Shown here piece by piece: positions 52,463-60,194 of a DNA stretch of 64,000 bases (the stretch's first letter is position 1; every line of letters starts with the position of its first letter). The notes below the pieces were generated by a model. It was not told where the DNA came from and searched no databases. It was given only the letters and a program-made list of their open reading frames with translations. Position numbers and translations under genes: made by a program. This DNA comes from Solibacillus sp. FSL H8-0523 (GTDB taxonomy: Bacteria; Bacillota; Bacilli; Bacillales_A; Planococcaceae), in NCBI RefSeq assembly GCF_038051985.1, contig NZ_CP150291.1, positions 1,302,001-1,366,000 of the forward strand. The letters run 5' to 3'.

Positions 52463-52702
52463 ATGGTGCTCATGATACTTTTGTTTTTACCGATGTATGG
52501 AGTCCTGATTTGGACGTATAAAAATCCGAGAGAAAGCTTACTTTGGGGCAAACGAGGTATGTTCAAAGAGGAGCCTGAGCCAACAGAGGCGGCAATTCTT
52601 GGTATGAAATCAAGAGCGATAATTGGGCTCGTTTTTCTAACGTATATGTTGCTTCTTGGGATTTTGCTAATCTACTTAGAGGATAAGGTTGTATTTTTAT
52701 AG
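52463..52702 (+). CDS. Small membrane protein
   Basis: 79 residues with two hydrophobic segments (MVLMILLFLPMYGVLIWTY and IIGLVFLTYMLLLGILLIYL) around a cytosolic loop rich in Glu/Pro (KEEPEPTEAAI). AAGGAGG lies seven bases before ATG 52463. A NUDIX gene follows 31 bases downstream. No family recognised. Confidence 0.65.
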   Translation: MVLMILLFLPMYGVLIWTYKNPRESLLWGKRGMFKEEPEPTEAAILGMKSRAIIGLVFLTYMLLLGILLIYLEDKVVFL

Positions 52703-52733
52703 AGAAATAAGCAGATTTTTAGGAGGGATTTTA

Positions 52734-53162
52734 GTGGAGCAAAGTAAAATCGTCTACACGCCACCGAAACATATTGTTTCAGCGGCAACGATTGTATTAA
52801 ATGAGCAAAACGAAATACTATTAATTAAAGGGCCGATGCGTGGTTGGGAGATGCCAGGCGGTCAAGTAGAAGAAGGGGAATCTTTAAAAGAAGCGGCGAT
52901 TCGAGAAACAAAAGAAGAAACGGGTATCGATGTGGAAATCATCAAATTTTGTGGGATTTTTCAAAATGTAAATCGTTCCATCTGTAATACGCTCTTTTTA
53001 GCACGACCGATTGGCGGACAATGTACGACTTCACCTGAGAGCTTAGAAGTAGGCTTTTTTCCAATTGATGAAGCGTTGAAAATGGTGACAATCAAAAACT
53101 TCCGACAAAGAATTGAGTACTGTTTAGATGAAAGTATGCAGCCGTTTTATATCGATTTTTAA
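52734..53162 (+). CDS. NUDIX hydrolase
   Basis: 142 residues with an intact Nudix box: GGQVEEGESLKEAAIRETKE followed by ETGI (GX5EX7REUXEEXGU). It hydrolyses nucleoside diphosphate derivatives; substrate unknown. GTG start 52734 has AGGAGGG upstream. Overlaps with an earlier open frame were rejected because they precede the ribosome site. Confidence 0.92.
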   Translation: MEQSKIVYTPPKHIVSAATIVLNEQNEILLIKGPMRGWEMPGGQVEEGESLKEAAIRETKEETGIDVEIIKFCGIFQNVNRSICNTLFLARPIGGQCTTSPESLEVGFFPIDEALKMVTIKNFRQRIEYCLDESMQPFYIDF

Positions 53163-53192
53163 AGGTTTTTCTAGAAATGGAGGATTAAATTC

Positions 53193-53330
53193 ATGACTAA
53201 TCTGGTAGTAGTTGTACTATTAATTTTACTCGTATTTCTGGTTACGAAAAAATTAAAATTCAGTAAGCCAATTCCTTTTGCATTATTAATGGGCTTAGTT
53301 TTTATCTTCATTTTGTGGGGAATCAATTAA
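53193..53330 (+). CDS. 45-residue small membrane protein
   Basis: ATG with ATGGAGG upstream. Two hydrophobic stretches (VVVVLLILLVFLV and PFALLMGLVFIFILWGIN) separated by KKLKFSKPIP. It starts 31 bases after the NUDIX gene and is likely co-transcribed. No family recognised; coding status rests on RBS and composition. Confidence 0.55.
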   Translation: MTNLVVVVLLILLVFLVTKKLKFSKPIPFALLMGLVFIFILWGIN

Positions 53331-53433
53331 AGAGAACGAAATGCTTTTATCGATTTTTATAATTTCAAATACGTATACATAATATTGCTTCCAAAATAAA
53401 CGTTTTGGGGCTATATTCACAAGGAGTTTTTAA

Positions 53434-54498
53434 ATGAATTTAGGTGCAAAGGTTACACAAAAACAATTAATGAACGTTTTACTAAATGTCGCAGTTATAC
53501 GTCCTGTTTTTATTTGGGGCGCTCCAGGAATCGGGAAATCAGCCTTAGTGGAAGAGTTTTCACGTCAAGTGGGGCTTCCATGTGTGTCGTTACTAGGGAG
53601 TCAGCTTGCGCCTGAGGATATTATTGGTGTTCCTCAAATTATAAACGGCAAAACCGAATTTTGTCCGCCAACGATGATTGCTAAGGATGAACCGTATTGT
53701 TTATTTTTAGACGAATTAAATGCTTGCTCACAGGAAGTTCAAAAATCCTTTTACAGTTTAATTCACGACCGTCGTATTGGAAATTATACATTGCCTGAGG
53801 GTTCGATCGTCATCGGTGCGGGTAACCGTGCCCAAGATAGTGCTATTGTGAAAACAATGAGCTCTGCGCTTATAAACCGTATGTTCCATGCGCAGCTACA
53901 TGTCTCGCAAAAGGAATGGCTAGAGTGGGCAATGACTTCTGGTATTCATCCGTTCGTCATTGAATATTTACAAGTGCGTCCAGATCATTTATGGAAGCAG
54001 CCGCCAAAGCATGAGGAGCCTTTCTCGACACCGAGAAGCTGGCATATGTTGAGTGATGCATTGTACGAATATGGTGACGAAAATTTAACGCCAGAAATTA
54101 TTGGTATTTTAGCGGAAGGCTGTATTTCTCCTCAGCACGCTGTACAATTTAAAGCGTTTTATAAGCAAAGTGATACAAAATATTATTTAAATAAAATTCT
54201 AGCAGGTGAAATGAAGTTTCCAAATGCACCAGAGGACCGTGATATTCTATACTTCCTTGTGCAAAGCTTCCGTGCTCAAATTATTAAGGGGCTACCACAA
54301 ACAAGCGAAAAAATTACCGGTACACAGCGTAATTTCGCCCATCAAGCAAAGTCGCTTATTAAAGATTTAGCTGCGATTAGCCACGAAATGGCCCAGCTAG
54401 TCGTCATTAATCAAGAGGATGAGGAAAACTTACCGAAGTGGTTGATGACGGAAATTATTCGAGATCTTCCTCGTCTTGTCGATCGAAAGGATAAATAA
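53434..54498 (+). CDS. MoxR-type AAA+ ATPase
   Basis: 354 residues. Walker A GAPGIGKS (29-36), Walker B LFLDEL (D93/E94), sensor 1 GAGNRAQDS, arginine-finger region SSALINRM. The layout fits MoxR/RavA-type chaperones that act with a VWA-domain partner, and the next gene, one base downstream of the stop, encodes exactly such a partner. C-terminal ~90 residues are helical. ATG 53434 follows AAGGAG. Expected role: ATP-driven maturation or regulation of the VWA metallopeptidase-like protein or a shared target. Confidence 0.9.
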   Translation: MNLGAKVTQKQLMNVLLNVAVIRPVFIWGAPGIGKSALVEEFSRQVGLPCVSLLGSQLAPEDIIGVPQIINGKTEFCPPTMIAKDEPYCLFLDELNACSQEVQKSFYSLIHDRRIGNYTLPEGSIVIGAGNRAQDSAIVKTMSSALINRMFHAQLHVSQKEWLEWAMTSGIHPFVIEYLQVRPDHLWKQPPKHEEPFSTPRSWHMLSDALYEYGDENLTPEIIGILAEGCISPQHAVQFKAFYKQSDTKYYLNKILAGEMKFPNAPEDRDILYFLVQSFRAQIIKGLPQTSEKITGTQRNFAHQAKSLIKDLAAISHEMAQLVVINQEDEENLPKWLMTEIIRDLPRLVDRKDK

Positions 54499-54499
54499 T

Positions 54500-56293
54500 A
54501 TGGCGAATAAAAAACAGCAGCAAACTACCGGGGACAAAAACTTTTCAGCGGCATGTCTATTTTTAGATGAGCACCCGATGTTTTCTAAGCTTTTCTATAG
54601 TGCGCATATTAGTAGAAATAAAAGCTATGCAGGCTCTCCCCAAGGCTACGCCTATGTCGAAGCGGATGGCTATATTCATTGCAATCCGAATAAAACCCTT
54701 TCGACAGAGGAATGGGTGTATGTCATTTGCCATTGCCTGCTCCATTTAGGCTTTGAACACTTTAAAGACAAGGAACATCCTGTCTTTTGGAATATCGCCT
54801 GTGATGTCAGTATCGCGCGCTTTTTATATGAGATGAAAATTGGCCGTCATCCAGAAGGTCTTACGCCACCTACTGAAAATCGGGCAAAGGATGAACATAC
54901 GCTCTATCAGCATTTTGTTGAGCGTGGGGCGGCCCAGCAGCAGTTTATTAGCTGGGGTACTATGGGGCATAATGAACCGGATCTGTTTATTAAGGAGTAT
55001 AACGCATACTTCCGAAAGGACTGGGGCTATTTGTTAGCAGAGGGCATTGCGGATGCTGTAGGTCGTGCTGTTGAAGTGGCGAGTGGAGTTGCACCTTCCT
55101 TTAGCGGAAAGCGAATAGCAATATCAGTAGCGGAACAAGCAAAAAACTGGTTTGTGAGTAGTTACCCTCTCCTTGGTTCATTAGCATCAAGCTTTGACAT
55201 CATCACAGATTTGCGCCTTTGCCAAGACCTCGATATATCGATTGCGGCGATTGATGTGATGAGTCAGGAAATTTATATTAATCCTTCTGCACAGCTTTCA
55301 TTGAACGAGTTGAAATTTGTTATTGCGCATGAGCTTTTACATGCGGGACTTTGCCATCATGAACGTAGGCAAGGAAGAGATGCCTATTACTGGAATGTCG
55401 CGTGTGACTATGTCATTAATGATTGGCTAGTAGAAATGGGTATTGGCGAGATGCCCGAAGTTGGGATTTTGTATGATTCAGATTTAAAAGGATTAAGTGC
55501 GGAAGATATTTACGATCGGATTGTGACAGATTTACGCACATACCGTAAGCTGTATACATTACGAGGAAGAGAAGGGCGAGATATGATTGATGATGGTACA
55601 CCCTCAAGTTGCGCAATGCGTGAAGGGATGTCACTCGAAGATTTTTATAAATCCTGTCTTTCTCAGGGGCTTGAATATCATCAAGGACGCGGGCGAGGCT
55701 TATTACCTGCGGGGTTAATCGAAGAAATCCAAGCACTTAATATGCCCGTTATTCGGTGGGATGTAGAGCTTTCCAAATGGTTTGACCACCACTTCCAACC
55801 AATTGAAAAAAAACGTACCTTTTCAAGATTGTCTCGCAGACAGTCCAGTACGCCAAATATTCCGCGACCAAGCCATGCCGTAAACGATGAGGAAATCCGA
55901 GGCCGCACGTTTGGTGTTGTGCTGGATACATCAGGCTCTATGGATAGTAAACTTCTCGCAAAGGCTTTAGGCACAATCGCAAGCTATAGTATTGCGCGTG
56001 ATGTGGAAGCAGTTCGTGTGATTTTTTGTGATGCAGCCGCTTATGATGCGGGCTATATGCGCGCAGAGGATATCGCAAACTCCGTTAAAGTTAAGGGGCG
56101 CGGTGGTACGGTTTTACAGCCAGCCATAGAGCTATTACAAAAAGCCGAGGACTTCCCGAAAAACGGACCTATTCTAATCATCACAGATGGTTTTACAGAC
56201 CGTTTACGAATTGCCAATCCACATGCCTTCGTTTTACCAAAAGGCAATCGGTTGCCTTTTATCGCTAAAGGTGACGTGTTTTATATTGAATAA
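54500..56293 (+). CDS. VWA metallopeptidase-like protein (DUF2201 type) with internal duplication
   Basis: 597 residues. Two homologous metallopeptidase-like modules: the first around HCLLHLGFEH (78-87) with WNIACDVSI (97-105), the second around HELLHAGLCHH (277-287) with WNVACDYVI (298-306). Only the second keeps the HExxH glutamate; the first has Cys there, so it is probably inactive. The C-terminal third is a VWA-like domain with MIDAS motif DTSGS (about 475-479). Coupled to the MoxR ATPase gene. Paired MoxR-VWA systems often act as metal-dependent chaperones; the function of this branch is not known to me. Confidence 0.88.
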   Translation: MANKKQQQTTGDKNFSAACLFLDEHPMFSKLFYSAHISRNKSYAGSPQGYAYVEADGYIHCNPNKTLSTEEWVYVICHCLLHLGFEHFKDKEHPVFWNIACDVSIARFLYEMKIGRHPEGLTPPTENRAKDEHTLYQHFVERGAAQQQFISWGTMGHNEPDLFIKEYNAYFRKDWGYLLAEGIADAVGRAVEVASGVAPSFSGKRIAISVAEQAKNWFVSSYPLLGSLASSFDIITDLRLCQDLDISIAAIDVMSQEIYINPSAQLSLNELKFVIAHELLHAGLCHHERRQGRDAYYWNVACDYVINDWLVEMGIGEMPEVGILYDSDLKGLSAEDIYDRIVTDLRTYRKLYTLRGREGRDMIDDGTPSSCAMREGMSLEDFYKSCLSQGLEYHQGRGRGLLPAGLIEEIQALNMPVIRWDVELSKWFDHHFQPIEKKRTFSRLSRRQSSTPNIPRPSHAVNDEEIRGRTFGVVLDTSGSMDSKLLAKALGTIASYSIARDVEAVRVIFCDAAAYDAGYMRAEDIANSVKVKGRGGTVLQPAIELLQKAEDFPKNGPILIITDGFTDRLRIANPHAFVLPKGNRLPFIAKGDVFYIE

Positions 56294-56324
56294 TGGAGCT
56301 CATAATTCTAAAGGGGGGAGAAAA

Positions 56325-56804
56325 ATGTTTTTTTTAAATCCTAAATTAATCAAAAATAATAAGAAATTTTACGCGGAGTTATTATTTAAAGATGTGTCAT
56401 CAGAAACATGGGATAAAGCGAATTTGACGAAAGAGAATCTAGATTTTTCAATCGATAGTGTTCGGTTAGTTAATGAGTATGCGGATAGGTTACTCCATAC
56501 AGAATTTGGCCAGCAGTTATTAAAAGAGCATCCTGATAATTTCACAACACGCATCGGTGCCTATTTAGGTGAGGTCATTAAAAATCACAAGGACGGGCAA
56601 TATCGTTGGTTTGATTTTAATTCTATAAAAGAAAATACGGTGCATTTAACTAACGATGTCATCAGTGTAAAAGACGAGGCTGTTCTTTATTCTAAAAAAA
56701 TGGATCAAGTATTGTGCCCAATCTATGAAGTGAAGCAATATCTTGATGGGCAATCTCACTATAAAAATTTTTTAACATACGTAGAAGAAGCGATTAAGAA
56801 TTAG
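56325..56804 (+). CDS. Hypothetical third gene of the MoxR-VWA operon
   Basis: 159-residue soluble, charged alpha/beta-looking protein. Central segment RIGAYLGEVIKNHKDGQYRW resembles small proteins of unknown function that occur as solitary or immunity-like genes. AAGGGGGGAG precedes ATG 56325; it starts 31 bases after the VWA gene. It is followed immediately by repeat R6. No catalytic motif seen. Confidence 0.6.
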   Translation: MFFLNPKLIKNNKKFYAELLFKDVSSETWDKANLTKENLDFSIDSVRLVNEYADRLLHTEFGQQLLKEHPDNFTTRIGAYLGEVIKNHKDGQYRWFDFNSIKENTVHLTNDVISVKDEAVLYSKKMDQVLCPIYEVKQYLDGQSHYKNFLTYVEEAIKN

Positions 56805-56816
56805 GGCATTCGATTA

Positions 56817-57006
56817 GAATGGGGACTTTTTAATCTTCTCCGTTCTGCTACGCTCGGGGGAAACGCGTTGATGAAAGATGATTTTATGCTCGCGACCGTT
56901 GTACTGCGTTCCGGGGCAGGCTTTCAGGGCGGCGTGGCTACAACTAACTTTTTTTGCCTCTTACGGCGGCATAAAAAGTGGATTTTCCGCGCACGCTTAA
57001 TCGCCT
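56817..57006 (-). repeat. Structured intergenic repeat cluster, copy R6 (unit D only, inverted)
   Basis: Only unit D remains. On the minus strand it has the GCGTGCGCGGAAAATCC block (56981-56997), copy-specific hairpin (56947-56979, ACTTTTTATGCC / GGCAAAAAAAGT with one mismatch), a GTTGTAGCCACGCC block, GTACAAC and the right edge AGCAGAACGGAGAAGATTAAA. The left outer arm (GTTGTACGGAG...) and units A and B are absent. Confidence 0.8.
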
Positions 57007-57098
57007 TTTAGTTGCCATCCCTTTAATTTTGATAGCCAAACTATTTGAATGGCTTTTTTAAACGCCACAAAACAACGATAAAAGCCGGGGGGAATCAA

Positions 57099-57401
57099 AT
57101 GAGAGTAATCTTAGAATTACTGCGCATTGTCTTCATTTTTTTAGTTCTCATGGGGATTTTGGGGGCTGTTTTTGAAAATATCTACATAAGCATCGGGAAT
57201 GGTGCTGAAAATTATAGTTGGATAAGTTTGATTGCTATTTTTATTATTATTTTTGTATTGTACCGAAATAAATATCAATTTAGTGGATGGTATAAGGGGG
57301 AGGGGCAAGAAAAATTATCAAAAAGAGTTTCTCTAGCACTCATCACAATTTCGGTTATCTTGCTACTATTCCCACCAATTATTGCCTTCTTCTTCAATTA
57401 A
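57099..57401 (+). CDS. Small membrane protein
   Basis: 100 residues, three hydrophobic segments (ELLRIVFIFLVLMGILGAVF, ISLIAIFIIIFVLYR, LALITISVILLLFPPIIAFF) with a YQFSGWYKGEGQEK loop. CGGGGGGA precedes ATG 57099. It is followed by a terminator. No family recognised. Confidence 0.6.
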   Translation: MRVILELLRIVFIFLVLMGILGAVFENIYISIGNGAENYSWISLIAIFIIIFVLYRNKYQFSGWYKGEGQEKLSKRVSLALITISVILLLFPPIIAFFFN

Positions 57402-57427
57402 CTTAAAAAGTTTGGAAACATACATAA

Positions 57428-57470
57428 AAGCCAAAACGTTGCTAAATTAGCGTTTTGGCTTATTTCTTTG
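57428..57470. terminator. Bidirectional terminator
   Basis: AAGCCAAAACG pairs perfectly with CGTTTTGGCTT, T-rich after the stem; it separates convergent genes. Confidence 0.8.
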
Positions 57471-57480
57471 TGTATTTTGG

Positions 57481-57918
57481 CTACTTGAGCTGCTTCGTAA
57501 AACAAATGATGCGGTTTGCCTCTGTGAACCCAAGTTTGAGATGCATCGCGTAGCTATCCATATTGTCTAGCTCACAATCACTCGCAAATTCTGTACAGCC
57601 CTTACTTACAGCCCAGCGCTCACATGCGTCAACAAGCGCTTTGGCAAACCCCCTATGACGGTGGTTTTCTAACACATAGAGCCCCTCCAAATAGCCAACG
57701 GGACTAGAATCCGTCCCTTCCACATAATCTGTTCGCAGCTGGCATTGGGCAAAACCAACTGCCTCCAAATCTTCCACTGCTAAAAAAATTACGCTGCTGT
57801 TGTGTGCGATAAATCCTTTCATTTCTTCAACGAAATCTTCTAATGAATTATCTGGCCATAAGCGTAATGCCAGCTCTGCCGCTGCTTTTGCGTCTGAAAT
57901 CTGTGCTAATTTAATCAT
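57481..57918 (-). CDS. AAC(6')-like aminoglycoside N-acetyltransferase (GNAT)
   Basis: 145 residues. The C-terminal half carries features of chromosomal AAC(6')-I enzymes: VGYLEGLYVLENHRHRGFAK (acetyl-CoA loop), CERWAVSKGCTEFASDCEL and the ending LGFTEANRIICFTK. The N-terminus MIKLAQISDAKAAAELALRL also fits. Such enzymes acetylate the 6'-amino group of aminoglycosides; whether this one confers resistance depends on expression and active-site detail. Second gene of a two-GNAT operon (11-base gap). Confidence 0.8.
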   Translation of the reverse strand: MIKLAQISDAKAAAELALRLWPDNSLEDFVEEMKGFIAHNSSVIFLAVEDLEAVGFAQCQLRTDYVEGTDSSPVGYLEGLYVLENHRHRGFAKALVDACERWAVSKGCTEFASDCELDNMDSYAMHLKLGFTEANRIICFTKQLK

Positions 57919-57929
57919 GTGAACCTCCG

Positions 57930-58367
57930 TTAAATATCTTTACTTAAAAACACGATACGCTCTATTTCTTCAAAGTTATTTTTCTTATAAAACGCTTCGG
58001 CGGGAATGCCGCGGTCTGTGAGTAATGTGATGTTTTGAATCGCAAAAGGTTGTAATGCCTGAATGAGTTCGTTCAATAATGCGGAGCCGATGCCGCTATG
58101 CTGATGATTCGGTGTTACGCACATTTCGTGAATAAAAAATTCATCCCCACTCCACCACGCGCGGCGAACGCCAAAAATAAAGCCGATGAGATCTTCTTGT
58201 TCACAAGCTACTAGTCCAAAAAATCCGGGTGTATTCGTAAAATCCATTAAATAGCGCGTTGCATTTTCAACTGTCCATTCATCATTCCACGGTTCGGCGT
58301 TGAACACGTCGATAAAGGTTGTCGTACATTTTTCTAAATCTTGTGCTATGTATTGTTTGAATTCCAT
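57930..58367 (-). CDS. GNAT-family N-acetyltransferase
   Basis: 145 residues with a GNAT fold: FFIHEMCVTPNHQHSGIGSA is the acetyl-CoA binding motif A and FYKKNNFEEIERIVFLSKDI the end. ATG 58367 was chosen (AGGAG eight bases upstream). It is first in the operon with the AAC(6')-like gene and shares its general layout; substrate unknown. Confidence 0.82.
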   Translation of the reverse strand: MEFKQYIAQDLEKCTTTFIDVFNAEPWNDEWTVENATRYLMDFTNTPGFFGLVACEQEDLIGFIFGVRRAWWSGDEFFIHEMCVTPNHQHSGIGSALLNELIQALQPFAIQNITLLTDRGIPAEAFYKKNNFEEIERIVFLSKDI

Positions 58368-58475
58368 TTTAAAAACTCCTTTATATGTGCATTGACTCAA
58401 GTATAAGTTAAAGCTTAATAGATGTATAAAGAATTTTCTGACGATAATACATTTACATTAATATCCTTTTGTTTT

Positions 58476-58513
58476 ACTATTATGTCATACGATATATCGC
58501 GAGGCATAATAGT
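58476..58513 (+). promoter_or_regulatory. 38-bp dyad operator in front of padR
   Basis: Outer arms ACTATTATG (58476-58484) and CATAATAGT (58505-58513) and an inner perfect palindrome CGATATATCG (58490-58499) share one centre of symmetry. The left arm includes a TATTAT -10-like box. It ends 12 bases before the padR start, as expected for an autoregulatory PadR site. Confidence 0.65.
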
Positions 58514-58525
58514 GAGGTGAGGGCA

Positions 58526-58846
58526 ATGTCTTATAATGGTGGGCCGATGACAGAGGCGATGTATTATGTGCTGCTGGCACTGATGAGACCGAATCACGGC
58601 TATCAATTGATACAGGCGATTGAAGCAGTATCGCGCGGACGAGTTCATATGGGACCTGGGACATTGTACGGCGTGCTAGCGCGCATGCAAAAAGAGGGTC
58701 TGATTGCGTTAACAAATAATGATGGACGTAGAAAAACCTATGAGATAACCGGGGCTGGCAAAGAGGCGCTATTAACTGAATATCGCCGTTTACAGGCAGT
58801 TTTATACGATAGTCAGCTACTAGAGGAGGCGACGAAGGATGAGTAA
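58526..58846 (+). CDS. PadR-family transcriptional regulator
   Basis: 106 residues, subfamily 1-like winged helix without the long C-terminal domain. The HTH runs MTEAMYYVLLALMRPNHGYQ and VHMGPGTLYGVLARMQKEGL followed by the wing (GRRKTYEITGAGKEALLTEY). GAGGTGAGGG precedes the ATG. It overlaps the DUF2812 gene by 8 bases, a common pairing in Firmicutes. Probably represses its own operon through the dyad upstream and releases DNA on a ligand or membrane signal. Confidence 0.92.
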   Translation: MSYNGGPMTEAMYYVLLALMRPNHGYQLIQAIEAVSRGRVHMGPGTLYGVLARMQKEGLIALTNNDGRRKTYEITGAGKEALLTEYRRLQAVLYDSQLLEEATKDE

Positions 58847-60014
58847 CGTGGTACGACGGTTTAGACTGAACGATTATTGGGACATGGCCGAGCATGAAAG
58901 CTGGTATACACATATGGCACAGCAAGGGCTTTTCCTGAAGAAGAAGGGTACGTTCTTTACCTATTTTGAGCAACGCCCAAGCCAAAAGATGAAATACCGC
59001 ATTGAAGTTTCGAAAAAGGCATTAGAGGATGCTCAAATTGATTTTTACGAGTCTGCAGGATGGGTATATGTCACCCATTATAACTATTTTCATGTGTTTC
59101 GCTCGCCTGCTGAAATAAATGCACCTGAAATTCATACCGATCCAGTCGAGCAGGCAAATACGTTAAAAGATCTGAATCGAATGCTCATGGCTAACTGGAT
59201 TGTTACGATAATTGCAGGAATGATTTATTTCGGTATGGCATGGGCGATTTTCTTTTTGGATGGGACACCTATACGTCAACTCGTTCAAGGAGCAACGACT
59301 AGTCAATTGTTTTTACCAATATTTATGTTATTGATTATGTTACAGACTGCACAAGCGGCCTTGTCCATTCGTCGGCTGAAAAAGAATTTACAAAGTGGTA
59401 TACCGCTTCAGCATGATATTCCGTGGCAGAAAAAATCAGGGCGTAATGCGTGGCATATCTTTTATTTAAGTATAGCGATCATGGGCTGTGTCTTATCGTT
59501 TAGTCAGCTCTATGTGATGGACTATGGGTCGTTAGATGAAGATGATGTACGTTTTCCAAGTGTCAATTTAGTTGCTGTTGAACAAGATGACCAGCTTACT
59601 GTCGGGGAAGATTGGTTCAGGGGGAAAAATTATCATAATATGTATAGCACCGGCTGGAATCCATTCACGAAAACGCAGTATACGGTCGATCAGACAGGCG
59701 TCGTGCCAAATAGGCAATGGGCAGATGAAAGTGGTGTCTATGAGCCATCCATCCAAACCGAATTTTATGAGCTACGTTTTCGATTTTTAGCCGAGCCGTT
59801 AGCAAGTGATTTAATGAAATGGTATGGACGTTTTGACTTGCGCATTCCTTCCAATGTAGCCGATGGACGTTTTGACAAACTATACACACGTGAAGATTAC
59901 CCAAAAATCGAAGTAGCTGCAGTAAAAGGTAAAAAGGTTGTCTATGTTCGTTATTTTGGTGATGCAAAGATGAGTGATGTTGTGGAACAAGTTTTAGAGT
60001 TTTTAAATAAATAA
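58839..60014 (+). CDS. DUF2812 membrane protein
   Basis: 391 residues. N-terminal ~100 are the DUF2812 domain (FRLNDYWDMAEHESWYTHMAQ, then FEQRPSQKMKYRIEV). Membrane helices lie at about 117-140, 150-172 and 205-225 (for instance WIVTIIAGMIYFGMAWAIFFL). The last ~150 residues are a soluble, extracytoplasmic-type domain. It is coupled to the padR gene. DUF2812 proteins are usual partners of PadR-like regulators; function unknown. Confidence 0.85.
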   Translation: MSNVVRRFRLNDYWDMAEHESWYTHMAQQGLFLKKKGTFFTYFEQRPSQKMKYRIEVSKKALEDAQIDFYESAGWVYVTHYNYFHVFRSPAEINAPEIHTDPVEQANTLKDLNRMLMANWIVTIIAGMIYFGMAWAIFFLDGTPIRQLVQGATTSQLFLPIFMLLIMLQTAQAALSIRRLKKNLQSGIPLQHDIPWQKKSGRNAWHIFYLSIAIMGCVLSFSQLYVMDYGSLDEDDVRFPSVNLVAVEQDDQLTVGEDWFRGKNYHNMYSTGWNPFTKTQYTVDQTGVVPNRQWADESGVYEPSIQTEFYELRFRFLAEPLASDLMKWYGRFDLRIPSNVADGRFDKLYTREDYPKIEVAAVKGKKVVYVRYFGDAKMSDVVEQVLEFLNK

Positions 60015-60025
60015 TTTAATAAATA

Positions 60026-60055
60026 TTGACAATTTAAATGTATTAAGGGCATAAT
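60026..60055 (+). promoter_or_regulatory. Promoter of the GntR-ABC operon
   Basis: TTGACA (60026-60031), 18-bp spacer, CATAAT (60050-60055). The first operator dyad overlaps the spacer and -10. Confidence 0.7.
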
Positions 60056-60175
60056 ACACAGTAACAAGTGTATGAAGGTCTTAATACATTTTTTTGTGCA
60101 TAGTGTACTAATGGGTTGATACACTTTAAGGAAAAGTATTTTTTTAATCAAGGTGTATGAAGTGCTTAATACACT
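60037..60175 (+). promoter_or_regulatory. Array of four operator dyads (GTGTA-12-TACAC)
   Basis: Four imperfect inverted repeats with the same geometry: about 60037-60060, 60067-60090, 60102-60125 and 60152-60175. Each has GTGTA (or ATGTA), 12 bases, TACAC (or TACAT), and most have AAG...CTTAA inside. This resembles the AGTGTA-N-TACACT site known for Bacillus YtrA. The encoded GntR protein follows immediately, so autoregulation is very likely. Confidence 0.8.
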
Positions 60176-60194
60176 TAAAAAGGCGGTGAAATCA

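Noticed and set aside
58485-58985. 166-codon minus-strand frame across padR
   Set aside because: Overlaps padR and the DUF2812 start on the opposite strand; no RBS; it covers the operator dyad.
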